This document shows positions 25,171 to 34,654 of a stretch of 64,000 nucleotides of DNA, piece by piece. Positions within the stretch are counted from its first letter, which is position 1; each line of letters starts with the position of its first letter. A program made the translations under genes and the position numbers. The notes below the pieces were generated by a model, which saw nothing but the letters and a program-made list of their open reading frames with translations, was not told the origin of the DNA and searched no databases. The stretch comes from Pseudomonas taetrolens (GTDB lineage Bacteria; Pseudomonadota; Gammaproteobacteria; Pseudomonadales; Pseudomonadaceae): assembly GCF_900475285.1 (NCBI RefSeq), contig NZ_LS483370.1, forward strand, positions 2,494,001-2,558,000, read 5' to 3'.

Positions 25171-27435
25171 TCAGCTGCTCAGCGTGTCTTCCAGCACCGC
25201 CCGCGAACGCTGCAATACGCGCTGGAAGTGCGGTAATAACGCCTGTATTGCAGCGCTATCGTTGATCAGCGCTGCGGACTCAAAACCTCGCAAGGCTTCA
25301 GCCAGGGCGCTGAACCCCAGCGAGTCGCTGCTCCCGGCGAGGCGATGGGACAGATGACTGACTTCCGTATGGTCACCCGCTTCAATGGCTTCAATCAGCG
25401 CCGAATGGTGCTGAGCGATTGAGTCACGCAACACGCCAAGCAAACCTTTCAGCTTCTGCTCACCGAGCAAGGTGCGATGGGTGTGCAGCAATTGCCAGTC
25501 CATCAATTCATCTGTTCCGGCGGATCCAGGGATCGGCGATTGCCCGGCCAGAATCCGCCGCAGGCTGTCGAGCTTCAGCGGCTTGGCGAGAATACCTTGC
25601 ATGCCCGCGTCCAGATAAGTGCGGACCAACGCCGGTTGCACACTCGCGGTCAGGGCAAAAACACGGCTGTGTTGATTGGGCCCGGAGGTTTTACGGATCA
25701 GTCGACACAATTCGACGCCACTCATTCCCGGGAGGTACACATCGAGCAGTATCAAGTCAAAGGTTTGCCTGCGGCAGATCTCCATTGCCTGCTCAGCCTC
25801 TTCACAAAGGCAGACCTGATGCCCGTCGCGTTCAAGCAAGCCCCTGACCACTTCGCGATTCAACGCCACATCTTCGACCACCAGAACACTCAGCCCGTGG
25901 CCCGGCAAGCTGGCGATCGGGGCATTGGCAATAACGTGGGTGGCTGGCTTCAGGGTCAGTTCGAACCAGAAGCGGCTGCCCTGCCCCTCCTGACTGTCGA
26001 CGCCAATACACCCCCCAAGGACTTCCACCAGATGCTTGCTGATCGCCAAGCCGAGTCCCGTGCCCCCATAACGCTGCCTCACGTCTTCACTGGCTTGTGT
26101 GAAGCGTTCGAAAATCTTTGCCTGAACCGCCGGCGAGATACCGATGCCATTGTCGGTCACGCTGAACCGCAGGCGCTGCCCCGGGGGTTCGGCGTCAGTG
26201 GCCAACAGCGCGACTTCGACCGTGATCTGCCCCGCCTGGGTGAACTTGATGGCATTCGCCACCAGATTGCTCAACACCTGACGCAAAAACTGTTCGGCAC
26301 CCTGGCAGCGTTGTGCGATCTGCGGATCAATCCGGGCAAGCAGTTCATTACCATTGCTCAGGGCCAGGGGCTCCAGCAGCGTCAACACCTCATCGATCAG
26401 TTGCCTGACAGAGAAATCGACCTGCTCCGGATGGCTTTCACCTTCTTCCAGGCGTGCGAAATACAGGACTTCATTCAGAATCGTCAGCAAACCTTCGCCC
26501 GCCTTGTGCAACGCCTCCAGGCGCTTACCGTCGAGCGCTTCAAGGCGGGCGCCGCGTAGCAATTCGGCCATGCCCAGGATGCCGTTGAGTGGCGTACGCA
26601 GCTCATGACTCATGGTGGCCAGGAAGCGTGATTTGGCGAGGTTCGCTGCCTCAGCCTCCTCCTTGGCACGCAACAGGCTGGCCGTGCGCCGCTCGACCAT
26701 TTTTTGCAGTTCGTCACGATTGTCCTGCAATGCCAGGCGATCGACTTCGCGCCGGTCAATATCAGTGAGGATTGCCTCACGCATGTCATCCAGCGCATGG
26801 GCCACGGTATCGATTTCGTCCTCGGTGCCGCTGCGGTTTTTGTCCAGCCGCAGAGGCTCGTGCCAGTCACCGGCAGCCACTCGCCGGGCAAAATCGGCCA
26901 TGACCTGCAGATGTCGGGTCACCAGACGGTAGAACAACACTGAAAGCGTGACGGCAAGACCGCACAGGAACACGCTCATCCACAACACGCTGGCCAGCCC
27001 GGTGGCGTATAACCGCTGATGAACCGCCCCCAGATCGATACTGACCTCCAGCTCACCCAGATGTCGAAGCTCGCCACCGGGGGGTTGATACGTCAGCTCG
27101 AAGCGCTCGATACGTAAAGGTCCGAGCGGTGAGGGTTCACCTTGTATCAGTTCAAAGTCGGTACTGCTCAAGCGCACCCGGGCCACATCGGAAAAATCCA
27201 CCAGTCCGCGCAACTGCACATTCAGTTGCTCCTGGTTCAGGTCCCATAGGCTGCGCTCCAGACTTCCGAGAAACCCGGCACGAACCAGTTCCATCCGTGA
27301 GTCGATATCGCGCATTTCCCGGCGGTACTCGAAATACAACTGCACGCAACTGGCCAGTACGGTGAAACACAGGCTGAACAACAGAATGAACAGCAGCAAA
27401 CGGCGCACCAAACCATTGTGGCCCGCGCGTTTCAT
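25171..27435 (-). CDS. aruS: AruS-like hybrid sensor histidine kinase
   Basis: 754 residues: membrane helix at about 12-34, periplasmic domain to about 140, second helix at 143-168, HAMP linker (about 165-225), a coiled-coil, HisKA with the phosphorylated His in [18 protein letters not shown] (about residue 275), HATPase with [18 protein letters not shown], a receiver domain with Asp in [14 protein letters not shown] (about 562), and a C-terminal HPt domain with [15 protein letters not shown] (His about 697). It is a complete phosphorelay kinase. By synteny it is the counterpart of PAO1 AruS, which with AruR activates aruHI in response to arginine. It overlaps the upstream binding-protein gene by four bases. 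Confidence 0.88.
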   Translation of the reverse strand: MKRAGHNGLVRRLLLFILLFSLCFTVLASCVQLYFEYRREMRDIDSRMELVRAGFLGSLERSLWDLNQEQLNVQLRGLVDFSDVARVRLSSTDFELIQGEPSPLGPLRIERFELTYQPPGGELRHLGELEVSIDLGAVHQRLYATGLASVLWMSVFLCGLAVTLSVLFYRLVTRHLQVMADFARRVAAGDWHEPLRLDKNRSGTEDEIDTVAHALDDMREAILTDIDRREVDRLALQDNRDELQKMVERRTASLLRAKEEAEAANLAKSRFLATMSHELRTPLNGILGMAELLRGARLEALDGKRLEALHKAGEGLLTILNEVLYFARLEEGESHPEQVDFSVRQLIDEVLTLLEPLALSNGNELLARIDPQIAQRCQGAEQFLRQVLSNLVANAIKFTQAGQITVEVALLATDAEPPGQRLRFSVTDNGIGISPAVQAKIFERFTQASEDVRQRYGGTGLGLAISKHLVEVLGGCIGVDSQEGQGSRFWFELTLKPATHVIANAPIASLPGHGLSVLVVEDVALNREVVRGLLERDGHQVCLCEEAEQAMEICRRQTFDLILLDVYLPGMSGVELCRLIRKTSGPNQHSRVFALTASVQPALVRTYLDAGMQGILAKPLKLDSLRRILAGQSPIPGSAGTDELMDWQLLHTHRTLLGEQKLKGLLGVLRDSIAQHHSALIEAIEAGDHTEVSHLSHRLAGSSDSLGFSALAEALRGFESAALINDSAAIQALLPHFQRVLQRSRAVLEDTLSS

Positions 27436-28208
27436 CGGGTATTCACCGGCAGGTTGATCATGTCCCGGTAGGTGGCTTCGCTTTCGTTCAACCAGCGTTC
27501 AATCTCGCCGGCGTCGACCATGCGTTGCAGCTCGGTATCGATTTGCGGCATGCGCTCGGCCAGGGCCGAATGACGTGACACGGCAACGCGCAAGTAGTCC
27601 ACGCTCAACGAGCGAGGCAGCGCCGTAATACTGTCTGCCCCCGGGAGGTGCTCGACGTAAAGCTCCCCGGTGCGCCGCTCCTGAGTAATGAAATCGATAC
27701 GCCCACGGATCAGCTTGCCGAAGTTCTGTCGACTGTCAGACACCCACTCAATATTGTTGTGCTGAATAACGAAGCGATCGAAGTCCGGCCCATAACTCTC
27801 GCCGAACAACAGGCCGCCACGATAGTGGCCGAGGTCTTCAAGCTGCTCGAACTTCACGGGGTGCTTGCGATTGATGAACACGGCCACTTCTTCACGCAAC
27901 ACCGGCACGGTCGAAAAATGCATGCTCTGCTCACGCTGCGCCGTGCTGTAGGCCAGCACTACATCGACACGGCCTTCGGCGGCGTCCAGCAAACAGCGTT
28001 TCCAGTTGCCGAGCACGACAATATCGACCTCATACCCGAGACGGGCAAACAGGTGCTTCACCACGGTGGGTGCCAGGCCGCGCACCTGTTTTCCATCGCT
28101 CCAGGAGATCGGCGGGTAGACCGGATAATCGCAATAGCGAATGCGTTCGGCCGCCACGGTTCCAGTGCCGGCGGCCAGCGCCCATAACAGCCAGAGCAGC
28201 CGCAGCAT
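27432..28208 (-). CDS. Periplasmic solute-binding-like protein between aruR and aruS
   Basis: 258 residues with a signal peptide ([20 protein letters not shown]) and a single family-3 type substrate-binding domain ([31 protein letters not shown], later [19 protein letters not shown]). There is no permease or ATPase gene nearby. It starts 5 bp after the aruR stop and overlaps the aruS start by four bases, so it is translated stoichiometrically with the kinase. The likely role is a periplasmic receptor that binds the inducer and presents it to the AruS sensor domain; this is inferred from gene order. The ribosome site is weak, consistent with coupling. Confidence 0.85.
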   Translation of the reverse strand: MLRLLWLLWALAAGTGTVAAERIRYCDYPVYPPISWSDGKQVRGLAPTVVKHLFARLGYEVDIVVLGNWKRCLLDAAEGRVDVVLAYSTAQREQSMHFSTVPVLREEVAVFINRKHPVKFEQLEDLGHYRGGLLFGESYGPDFDRFVIQHNNIEWVSDSRQNFGKLIRGRIDFITQERRTGELYVEHLPGADSITALPRSLSVDYLRVAVSRHSALAERMPQIDTELQRMVDAGEIERWLNESEATYRDMINLPVNTR

Positions 28209-28213
28209 GCCAA

Positions 28214-28933
28214 TCAGGCCGCTACGCTGGCGGTGAACAGATAACCGGCGCCATGGATGGTGATGATCAAGTGCGGCTTGGCGGGGTCGTCATGCAGCTT
28301 GCGCCGCAAGCGCCCGACCAGGACATCGATGGAACGGTCACTGGGCACCCATTCGCGATTGCGTATTTGATCCATCAACTGGTCGCGGCTCAAGGTATGG
28401 CCACTGTTGCGCAGAAACACATTGAGCAACTGGTACTCACCATGGGTCAGCAGCGTTTCGCCACCCGCCTGGTCGATCAGGCGCCGACGGTCGGTGTCCA
28501 GTGCCCAGTCTGCGAACTGTTTGACTTGCTGGCGGGGCAATGACGCTGTGGGCTCCTGCAAGGGCGCATGGCGAACCCGGCGCACCAGGTTTTTCGCCCG
28601 GGACACCAGCTCCCGTGGGCTCAGGGGCTTTATGACGTAATCATCGGCGCCGCACTCAAGGCCGACGATACGATCAATTTCGTCGTTGCGCCCGGTAATC
28701 AGAATAATGCCGACTTCCGAACGTACACGCAGTTCGCGAGTCAGGGTCAGACCGTCCTTGCCCGGAAGGCGGATGTCGAGCATCACCAGATCGACAGCCT
28801 GCGAAGCCAGGAAGGTTTCGGCCAGCTCCGCCGTGGCGGCGCAGTGCACTTCATAGCCTTCCTGCGAAAGATAAGCGTGTAGAAGTTCGCGAATCAGCGG
28901 ATCGTCATCGACGATCAGTACCCGAGGTGTCAT
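28214..28933 (-). CDS. aruR: AruR-like OmpR-family response regulator
   Basis: 239 residues: receiver domain (about 4-115) with the acidic pair DDD near residue 9, phospho-acceptor Asp in VMLDIRLPGKDG (about 53) and Lys in YVIKPLSPREL (about 104), then a winged-helix DNA-binding domain (about 145-235, HGEYQLLNVFLRNSGHTLSRDQLM, DVLVGRLRRKL, IHGAGYLF). The sequence is close to the TorR/ArcA side of the family, which fits a phosphorelay partner. The ATG follows AGGACATCAAGCG. It is the first gene of the aruR, binding-protein, aruS transcript. In P. aeruginosa AruR activates aruHI. Confidence 0.9.
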   Translation of the reverse strand: MTPRVLIVDDDPLIRELLHAYLSQEGYEVHCAATAELAETFLASQAVDLVMLDIRLPGKDGLTLTRELRVRSEVGIILITGRNDEIDRIVGLECGADDYVIKPLSPRELVSRAKNLVRRVRHAPLQEPTASLPRQQVKQFADWALDTDRRRLIDQAGGETLLTHGEYQLLNVFLRNSGHTLSRDQLMDQIRNREWVPSDRSIDVLVGRLRRKLHDDPAKPHLIITIHGAGYLFTASVAA

Positions 28934-29024
28934 CGCTTGATGTCCTGCATGTGCCCGAAGGCGCGTTTCTTATTAGAGTTATGGGTGCATCAGTGCCAGA
29001 GAGTATCCATCGCTGAACGATCGA

Positions 29025-29672
29025 TCAACAGCCCTCCGTCTGCAGCCGGAAACGACGGCGGCCGCCGGCTTGCAAGCCATCGACCCAGGCCTCGCAGATC
29101 TGGATGCCATTATCTGGCGTAAAGGTGCCCGGGTTGAGCCCTGACTCCAGCCACAAGCCGTCGAGCAAGGCGCTCAAGCCGATGGCGGCCAGATCGGCAT
29201 CAAATCCCTCCCAGCCCTCCTCTTGCGCCAACTGGTTGAGGATCTTGCGCAACTCGGCACGGTATTCGCCGTAAGAGTGCTCATGGGCAAGATTGATCGC
29301 CTCAGCGGTTTTCATCGCCCCCCAGAACGCTAGCCAGGCCTCCAGCAATTGCGGGTCAAGCATCTCAGGGGAAAACGATGCACGAAAAAACGCCGAAAAC
29401 CGTTCGCGGGCATTGGGTGCGGCCTGTTCCATTGCATCGCGCAGCAAGCTCATGACCCTGCCGGTGATCGCCATATAGGCTTCGGCGACCAGTTCATCCT
29501 TACCTGAGTAGTGATGGCTGATCAGCCCTACCGAAACCCCCGCCTCAGCCGATATTTTGCGAATCGAAGCGCCCTGAAAGCCATCGCGCTTGAGGCATAC
29601 CAGCGTCGCCTCGATCAAGTTGGCCTTACGCAACTCCGGCTCCATTCGGGAAAAACGGGTTTCCTGAGTCAT
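29025..29672 (-). CDS. TetR-family regulator, BetI-like
   Basis: 215 residues with an N-terminal helix-turn-helix (about 12-58: RKANLIEATLVCLKRDGFQGASIRKISAEAGVS, then LISHHYSGKDELV) and a BetI-type C-terminal domain (FRASFSPEMLDPQLLEAWLAFW). The ATG at 29672 with AGGAGATTG is preferred to the TTG at 29681. It stands between aruR and the aldolase gene on the same strand. A candidate target is the TetR-sized palindrome upstream of the enoyl-CoA hydratase operon at 23283-23300, or the neighbouring aldolase group. A TetR-type gene also follows aruR in PAO1, from memory. Confidence 0.88.
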   Translation of the reverse strand: MTQETRFSRMEPELRKANLIEATLVCLKRDGFQGASIRKISAEAGVSVGLISHHYSGKDELVAEAYMAITGRVMSLLRDAMEQAAPNARERFSAFFRASFSPEMLDPQLLEAWLAFWGAMKTAEAINLAHEHSYGEYRAELRKILNQLAQEEGWEGFDADLAAIGLSALLDGLWLESGLNPGTFTPDNGIQICEAWVDGLQAGGRRRFRLQTEGC

Positions 29673-29809
29673 TGCGGTCAATCTCCTGGATTCAGTCTTG
29701 GGGCTGAGCTCGCGACCTGTCTGGCAGCGCTGAACGACTGTACAACAAGAGCGCTGCCAGCGTCTTCAGCTCAATCTCCCGTCTCTGGACACAGATCGCG
29801 GCAAGCAAC

Positions 29810-30598
29810 TCAACTCCGGTAGTCAGGCGCCACGCGCTCCAGCAACCGGAGCAAGGCTGCCCACGCTAACTGCATGGCATCCGGGTCATTCAATTCACCC
29901 TCCTGCAACGGACGTCCGGGGTCGTTGAACTGTCGCTCGGTGTGCTCACAGACAGCTGCAGGTGGCAGAATGAGTTCACCGCAGGCTTGTGCAGCCAGTT
30001 GGATCTCACAGGCCTTTTCCAGGTAGTACATACGCATGAAAGCCTGCCCTGGAGTTTCACCGACAGTGAGCAAGCCGTGGTTGCGCAGCATTAATACTGA
30101 TTTGTCGCCAAAGTCGTGTACCAGCCGCTTCTGCTCGTCCAGATCCAGCGCAATACCTTCATAGTCGTGATAAGCAACCCTGCCATAGAACTCCAGGGAA
30201 ATCTGATTGACCGGTAACAACCCGCACTTCAATGCGGCCACTGCACAGCCAGCTTTCGTGTGGGTATGCAACACGCACTGCGCATCTTCACGAGCGCTGT
30301 GAATCGCGCTGTGAATCACAAACCCTGCCGGATTGACCGGGTGAGGCGACGACTCCACCTTGTGTCCCTCCAGGTTGATCTTGACCAGACTGGACGCCGT
30401 AATTTCATCAAACATCAGCCCGTACGGGTTGATCAGAAAATGATGCTCCGGTCCGGGCAGGCGCACCGAGATGTGGGTGAAAATCAGGTCGCTCATGCGA
30501 AAGTGCGCGATCAGTCGATAACAGGCGGCCAGCTCTTCACGCAGGCGCTGTTCCGTCATGGCCTGCTCGGCAGTGACCGGGGGTGCAATCTCATTCAT
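29810..30598 (-). CDS. Class II aldolase/adducin family protein
   Basis: A 262-residue protein of the family that includes fuculose-phosphate aldolase. The metal-binding HTHTKAG motif (His pair at about residues 110-112) and the second cluster LMLRNHGLLTVGET (His about 178) are intact, indicating an active zinc-dependent fold for retro-aldol, epimerase or decarboxylase chemistry. Family members without sugar-kinase neighbours act on varied small acids, so no substrate is proposed. The ATG follows AGGAGCCAAC. It is 44 bp downstream of the solute-binding protein on the same strand. Confidence 0.87.
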   Translation of the reverse strand: MNEIAPPVTAEQAMTEQRLREELAACYRLIAHFRMSDLIFTHISVRLPGPEHHFLINPYGLMFDEITASSLVKINLEGHKVESSPHPVNPAGFVIHSAIHSAREDAQCVLHTHTKAGCAVAALKCGLLPVNQISLEFYGRVAYHDYEGIALDLDEQKRLVHDFGDKSVLMLRNHGLLTVGETPGQAFMRMYYLEKACEIQLAAQACGELILPPAAVCEHTERQFNDPGRPLQEGELNDPDAMQLAWAALLRLLERVAPDYRS

Positions 30599-30642
30599 GG
30601 TGTTGGCTCCTATTGCTCAGGGGGTTGCGCGGACAATCGCGC

Positions 30643-31692
30643 CTACCTGGATGCCCACGCGTTGAAGCGCTCTTCGAGTTCTTCACCGTGATCAACCCAG
30701 AACGGCACATTCATCGGTAACGCACCCATCAGGTTCTGTGGCGAGGTCGGCACCCACCCGGCCAGTTTGGAGTCCAGTCGCGCTGCGGCCAGGGTATTGG
30801 TAGGGCCGTAAGGGATCTGCTCGACGTACTTTACTTGCGCATCGGGCTGGTTGGTAAAGGCAATGAAACGTTGCGCCTGATCGACATGCCTGGAGCCTCT
30901 GATGATTGCCCAATAGTCCATGCCATACAGGCTGCCCGGCCAGACCACTCCGAGACGACTGCCATTCTGCACCGCGGCGGCGATGCGGCCGCTGTAGGTT
31001 GAGGTCATGACCACATCACCTGACGCCAGCCATTGCGCCGGTTGCGCGCCTGCTTCCCACCACTGGATGTAAGGCTTGAGCTCCGTCAGTTTGGCGAACG
31101 CACGGTCGACACCCGCCGGTGTGCTCAATACCGAATACACGTCTTCGACTTTCACCCCATCCGCGAGCAAAGCAAATTCGAGGTTATACACCGCACGTTT
31201 GCGCAGCCCGCGCTTGCCGGGGATTTTTTTGACATCCCAAAAGTCTGCCCAGGAGGCAGGTGCCTGCGCGAGCTTATCGGTGTCATAAGCAATGGCCACG
31301 CTCCAGACCAGAGCTGCTGAACCACAGTCCTGAACCGCATCGGGAATCAGTTGATCCGCGTTGCCGATGGTCTTCCAGGCCAGTCGCTCGTACATGCCCT
31401 CATCGCACCCGCGCATCAGGTCCGGGCCTTCGATCTGGACCACATCCCAATCGACGCTGCCGGTGTCGACCATCACCTTGATCCGGGCCATCTCACCGTT
31501 GTATTCACTCTGGATCAACTTGCTGCCGTCTGCCGCACTGAACGGCTGAAAGAAGGCCACGTCCTGGGCTTTCTGACCGGCGCCACCATAGCCCACGACA
31601 ACCATGTCCGGCGCGGCTTGGGCGCCACCCGAGCCCAAGGCAAAGGTAAGGATCAATGGGAAAAAACCATGCTTGAGTGTATTCGACTTCAT
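30643..31692 (-). CDS. ABC transporter solute-binding protein (polyamine-type, PotD/PotF-like)
   Basis: 349 residues starting MKSNTLKHGFFPLILTFALG with a cleavable signal ending at AQA (about residue 26); GAGGAACC precedes the ATG at 31692, and the longer frame is rejected. The order of segments (VVGYGGAGQKAQDVAFFQPF, QSEYNGEMARIKVMVDTG, DVVQIEGPDLMRGCDEG, SWADFWDVKKIPGKRGLRK, WPGSLYGMDYWAIIRGS) is that of family-1/PotD-type extracellular binding proteins for polyamines and similar cations. No permease or ATPase genes accompany it, so it is an orphan. It is divergent from the oxidoreductase at 31906. Confidence 0.88.
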   Translation of the reverse strand: MKSNTLKHGFFPLILTFALGSGGAQAAPDMVVVGYGGAGQKAQDVAFFQPFSAADGSKLIQSEYNGEMARIKVMVDTGSVDWDVVQIEGPDLMRGCDEGMYERLAWKTIGNADQLIPDAVQDCGSAALVWSVAIAYDTDKLAQAPASWADFWDVKKIPGKRGLRKRAVYNLEFALLADGVKVEDVYSVLSTPAGVDRAFAKLTELKPYIQWWEAGAQPAQWLASGDVVMTSTYSGRIAAAVQNGSRLGVVWPGSLYGMDYWAIIRGSRHVDQAQRFIAFTNQPDAQVKYVEQIPYGPTNTLAAARLDSKLAGWVPTSPQNLMGALPMNVPFWVDHGEELEERFNAWASR

Positions 31693-31905
31693 CAGTGGTT
31701 CCTCATGCGGGTACTGATCAGCGGCCGCTGTCATGACCCTTTTTTATTGTTGGTGAGGTTAACCCGAGGGCCGGGTATGAACTGAAGCTACTCAAGCGAT
31801 ATTAAAAAAACAAGTTGATTTTTTACTGAGGGTAAATTTCTATAGGGTAATAATAACAACGCCGAACACCCTGTAAATGGCTCGGCCAGCCTGGAGTACC
31901 GCACC
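31693..31905. promoter_or_regulatory. Divergent promoter region between binding protein and oxidoreductase
   Basis: A 213-bp, unusually AT-rich gap (notably 31795-31860) between divergently transcribed genes. The AT-rich block close to the oxidoreductase probably holds promoter elements; no specific operator was identified. Confidence 0.4.
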
Positions 31906-33867
31906 ATGCCGACTTCAAACCACGGGTTTGCGAACCTCTTCGAGCCGCTGCAGATTCGTGGCAAGCGCCTCAAGAACCGCATCATGTCCAGCGGTCACGA
32001 CACGTCGATGCCCACCGACAATCTGGTCAATGAACAATTGATCGCCTATCACCGGGCGCGTGCCGAAGGGGGGGCGGGGCTGATCGTGCTGCAGGTGGCC
32101 GGGGTGCATGACAGCGCGCGGTATACCTCCCATGTGTTGATGGCCACCGACGACGCGTGCATCGAGGGCTACAGGAAACTGGCTGACACCTGTCATGCCC
32201 ACGGCACGCTGGTGCTTTCGCAGATTTTCCATCCCGGGCGGGAAATCATGGAGTCCAGCGATGGCCTGCTGGCGGTTGCCTACTCGTCTTCAGCCGTCCC
32301 CAACGAGCGCTTTCACGTCATGCCGCGCGCGCTGGATCAGGCCATGATCGACGACATCGTCGAAGGCTACGGCGCAGCCGCCAGGCGTTTGCATCAAGCC
32401 GGCCTGGACGGTGTGGAAGTGGTCGCCAGTCATGGTTATCTGCCCGCGCAGTTCATCAACCCGCGGATCAATCAACGCACCGACGGTTACAACGGTGACC
32501 TGGAACAGCGCCTGCGGTTTTTGCGTGAGGTCATCGCAGCAGTGCGTGCCAACACCGATGACCAGTTCATCATCGGCATGCGCATCTCCGCCGACGAACG
32601 CGATGCCGAAGGCCTGACTGAAGACGAGTCGCTGGCGGCGGTGAAATCATTGCAACAACAGCTGGATTACATCCACATCGTCGCGGGCACCTCGGCCTCC
32701 CTGGCCGGTGCCGTGCACATCGTACCGCCAATGGCCATCGAACCGGCTTATCTGGCCAAGGAAGCCGGAACCTTCAAGGCCAGCCTGTCGATTCCATTGT
32801 TTGTCACGGGACGGATCAACCAGCCACAGGAAGCCGAACTGATCATTGCCCGCGGTCAGGCCGATGTGTGCGGCATGACCCGCGCGCTGATCTGCGATCC
32901 GCAAATGCCGAACAAGACCGATGCCGGGCGCAGCGAAGATGTGCGGGCGTGTATTGCCTGCAATCAGGCGTGCATCGGGCATTTCCACAAAGGCCTGCCA
33001 ATCTCCTGTATCCAGCACCCGGAAACGGGTCGGGAGTTGATATTCGGCTCAGTACAGCCGACCGTACAGCGTAAACGCATCATGATCGCAGGTGGCGGGC
33101 CCGCCGGGATGAAGGCGGCAGCCATCGCCGCCGAACGCGGGCATGACGTCACACTCTACGAAGCCAGTTCGCAACTGGGTGGGCAAGTCTTGCTGGCACA
33201 ACTGCTGCCCCGGCGCAGTGAGTTCGGCGGAGCCAGCACCAATTTGCAGCGGGAAATGCAACTGGCCGGCGTACGTGTTGTGCGCAACACACGCGTGGAT
33301 CGCGCGCTGGTCGAGCGCGAAAGACCGGATCTGGTCATCGTGGCAACCGGTGCAGAGCCCTACTGGCCGGCCTTTGAACGCGGCGGCGAACTTCAAGTGG
33401 TGGATGCCTGGCAGGTACTGCGCGACGAGGTCAAACCCGGCCGCTCAGTGCTCGTGGTCGATTGGCGCTGTGACTGGATAGGCCCCGGCATCGCCGAACG
33501 CCTGATGCGCGCCGGCCATCAGGTGCAACTGGCCGTCAACGGCACCCATTGCGGGGAAAATCTGCCGCTGTACGTGCGTGATCAACTGGCGGGCGAGCTG
33601 CATCGACTGGGGATTCCAGTCACGCCTTATGCGCGTCTTTACGGTTGCGACGACAGCACGGTGTACATGCAACACACCGCCAGTGGCGAGCCGATGCTGT
33701 TTGAGCAAATCGACACGCTAGTCCTGTGCCAGGGCCACCAGCCCGTGGATACCCTGGGCGCGGAGCTGCAGGGGCTGGTGGAGTTTCGCCGCATCGGCGA
33801 CTGCCTCGCACCGCGTACCGTCGAAGAAGCCATTTATGAAGGATTGAAGGTTGCCTGGGAGCTTTGA
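31906..33867 (+). CDS. FMN/FAD/4Fe-4S oxidoreductase, 2,4-dienoyl-CoA reductase / amine demethylase-like
   Basis: 653 residues in three parts: an FMN TIM barrel of the Old Yellow Enzyme family (about 1-340, NLFEPLQIRGKRLKNRI, SHGYLPAQFINPRINQR), a 4Fe-4S cysteine cluster CIACNQACIGHFHKGLPISC (about 347-366), and an FAD/NAD(P)-binding region (about 385-650, MIAGGGPAGMKAAAIAAERG). This architecture is shared by 2,4-dienoyl-CoA reductase, trimethylamine/dimethylamine dehydrogenases and N-methylproline demethylases. The polyamine-type binding protein and cupin regulator around it favour an amine or methylated amino acid substrate, but this is inference. GGAG precedes the start. Confidence 0.88.
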   Translation: MPTSNHGFANLFEPLQIRGKRLKNRIMSSGHDTSMPTDNLVNEQLIAYHRARAEGGAGLIVLQVAGVHDSARYTSHVLMATDDACIEGYRKLADTCHAHGTLVLSQIFHPGREIMESSDGLLAVAYSSSAVPNERFHVMPRALDQAMIDDIVEGYGAAARRLHQAGLDGVEVVASHGYLPAQFINPRINQRTDGYNGDLEQRLRFLREVIAAVRANTDDQFIIGMRISADERDAEGLTEDESLAAVKSLQQQLDYIHIVAGTSASLAGAVHIVPPMAIEPAYLAKEAGTFKASLSIPLFVTGRINQPQEAELIIARGQADVCGMTRALICDPQMPNKTDAGRSEDVRACIACNQACIGHFHKGLPISCIQHPETGRELIFGSVQPTVQRKRIMIAGGGPAGMKAAAIAAERGHDVTLYEASSQLGGQVLLAQLLPRRSEFGGASTNLQREMQLAGVRVVRNTRVDRALVERERPDLVIVATGAEPYWPAFERGGELQVVDAWQVLRDEVKPGRSVLVVDWRCDWIGPGIAERLMRAGHQVQLAVNGTHCGENLPLYVRDQLAGELHRLGIPVTPYARLYGCDDSTVYMQHTASGEPMLFEQIDTLVLCQGHQPVDTLGAELQGLVEFRRIGDCLAPRTVEEAIYEGLKVAWEL

Positions 33868-33969
33868 CGCTGCTTTATACTCCGGGCCTTTGTCAGCATC
33901 GTCGCAGACATACCCTCTTCAGGCTGACCGCTTCAACGCGTTCAGCCCAGACTCGGTTCGGAGCACGCA

Positions 33970-34587
33970 ATGAGCAATAGCAGCAAACTGCCGCCGGGCT
34001 GCACCGCGCCCGTCAAACAGGGCGGCGCAACAGAGCCGCACTTCCTCGGCACGCGGATTCGCGGTTTGCGCAAGCGCAGGGGCATGACATTGACCGCCCT
34101 GGCAGAAATGAGCGAACTGACGGCGGGTTATATCAGCCAGCTTGAACGCAATCTGGCCTATCCCTCCATTCCGGCACTGTTCAATATCGCCCGAAGCCTG
34201 GGGGTCACCATTCAATGGTTTTTCGCCAGCGAAGCAGGCTCAGCGCCCGAGGACAGTGGCTACGTGGTGCGCAAGAACAGCCGCATGAGCGTGCATTACG
34301 AGGACGGTATCGTTGACCAGTTACTGACCCCGCAGCCCAATCGTCAGCTGGAAATCCTGCACTCGCGGTTCCCGCCCGGCACTTACAGTCAACAAAGCTA
34401 CAGCCATGAGGGTGAAGAAGCCGGGTACCTGCTCACTGGCAGTTTTGAACTGTGGGTCAGCGACCGTCATTTCCAGCTCAATGAAGGCGACAGTTTCAGT
34501 TTTTCCAGCCAGGAACCGCACCGTTACGGCAATCCCGGCGAGGTCGATGCCGTGGTGATCTGGATCATCACACCGCCGACCTTTTGA
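33970..34587 (+). CDS. XRE-family regulator with C-terminal cupin domain
   Basis: 205 residues: an N-terminal HTH_3 domain at about 25-85 (IRGLRKRRGMTLTALAEMSE, TAGYISQLERNLAYPSI) and a C-terminal cupin at about 125-200 with HEGEEAGYLLTGSFELWV and EPHRYGNPGE, giving His/Glu positions typical of a sensor beta-barrel. Regulators of this PuuR-like build commonly control polyamine, amino acid or fatty acid use. It lies 102 bp after the oxidoreductase on the same strand and 67 bp before an enoyl-CoA hydratase, and probably regulates this group. GGAGCACGCA precedes the ATG. Confidence 0.9.
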   Translation: MSNSSKLPPGCTAPVKQGGATEPHFLGTRIRGLRKRRGMTLTALAEMSELTAGYISQLERNLAYPSIPALFNIARSLGVTIQWFFASEAGSAPEDSGYVVRKNSRMSVHYEDGIVDQLLTPQPNRQLEILHSRFPPGTYSQQSYSHEGEEAGYLLTGSFELWVSDRHFQLNEGDSFSFSSQEPHRYGNPGEVDAVVIWIITPPTF

Positions 34588-34654
34588 CCTGCACAACAAT
34601 AAAAAAACTGCCGGAACCCGGTGTCCGGCCAGTGAATCCAGAAAAGGCAGCCCG

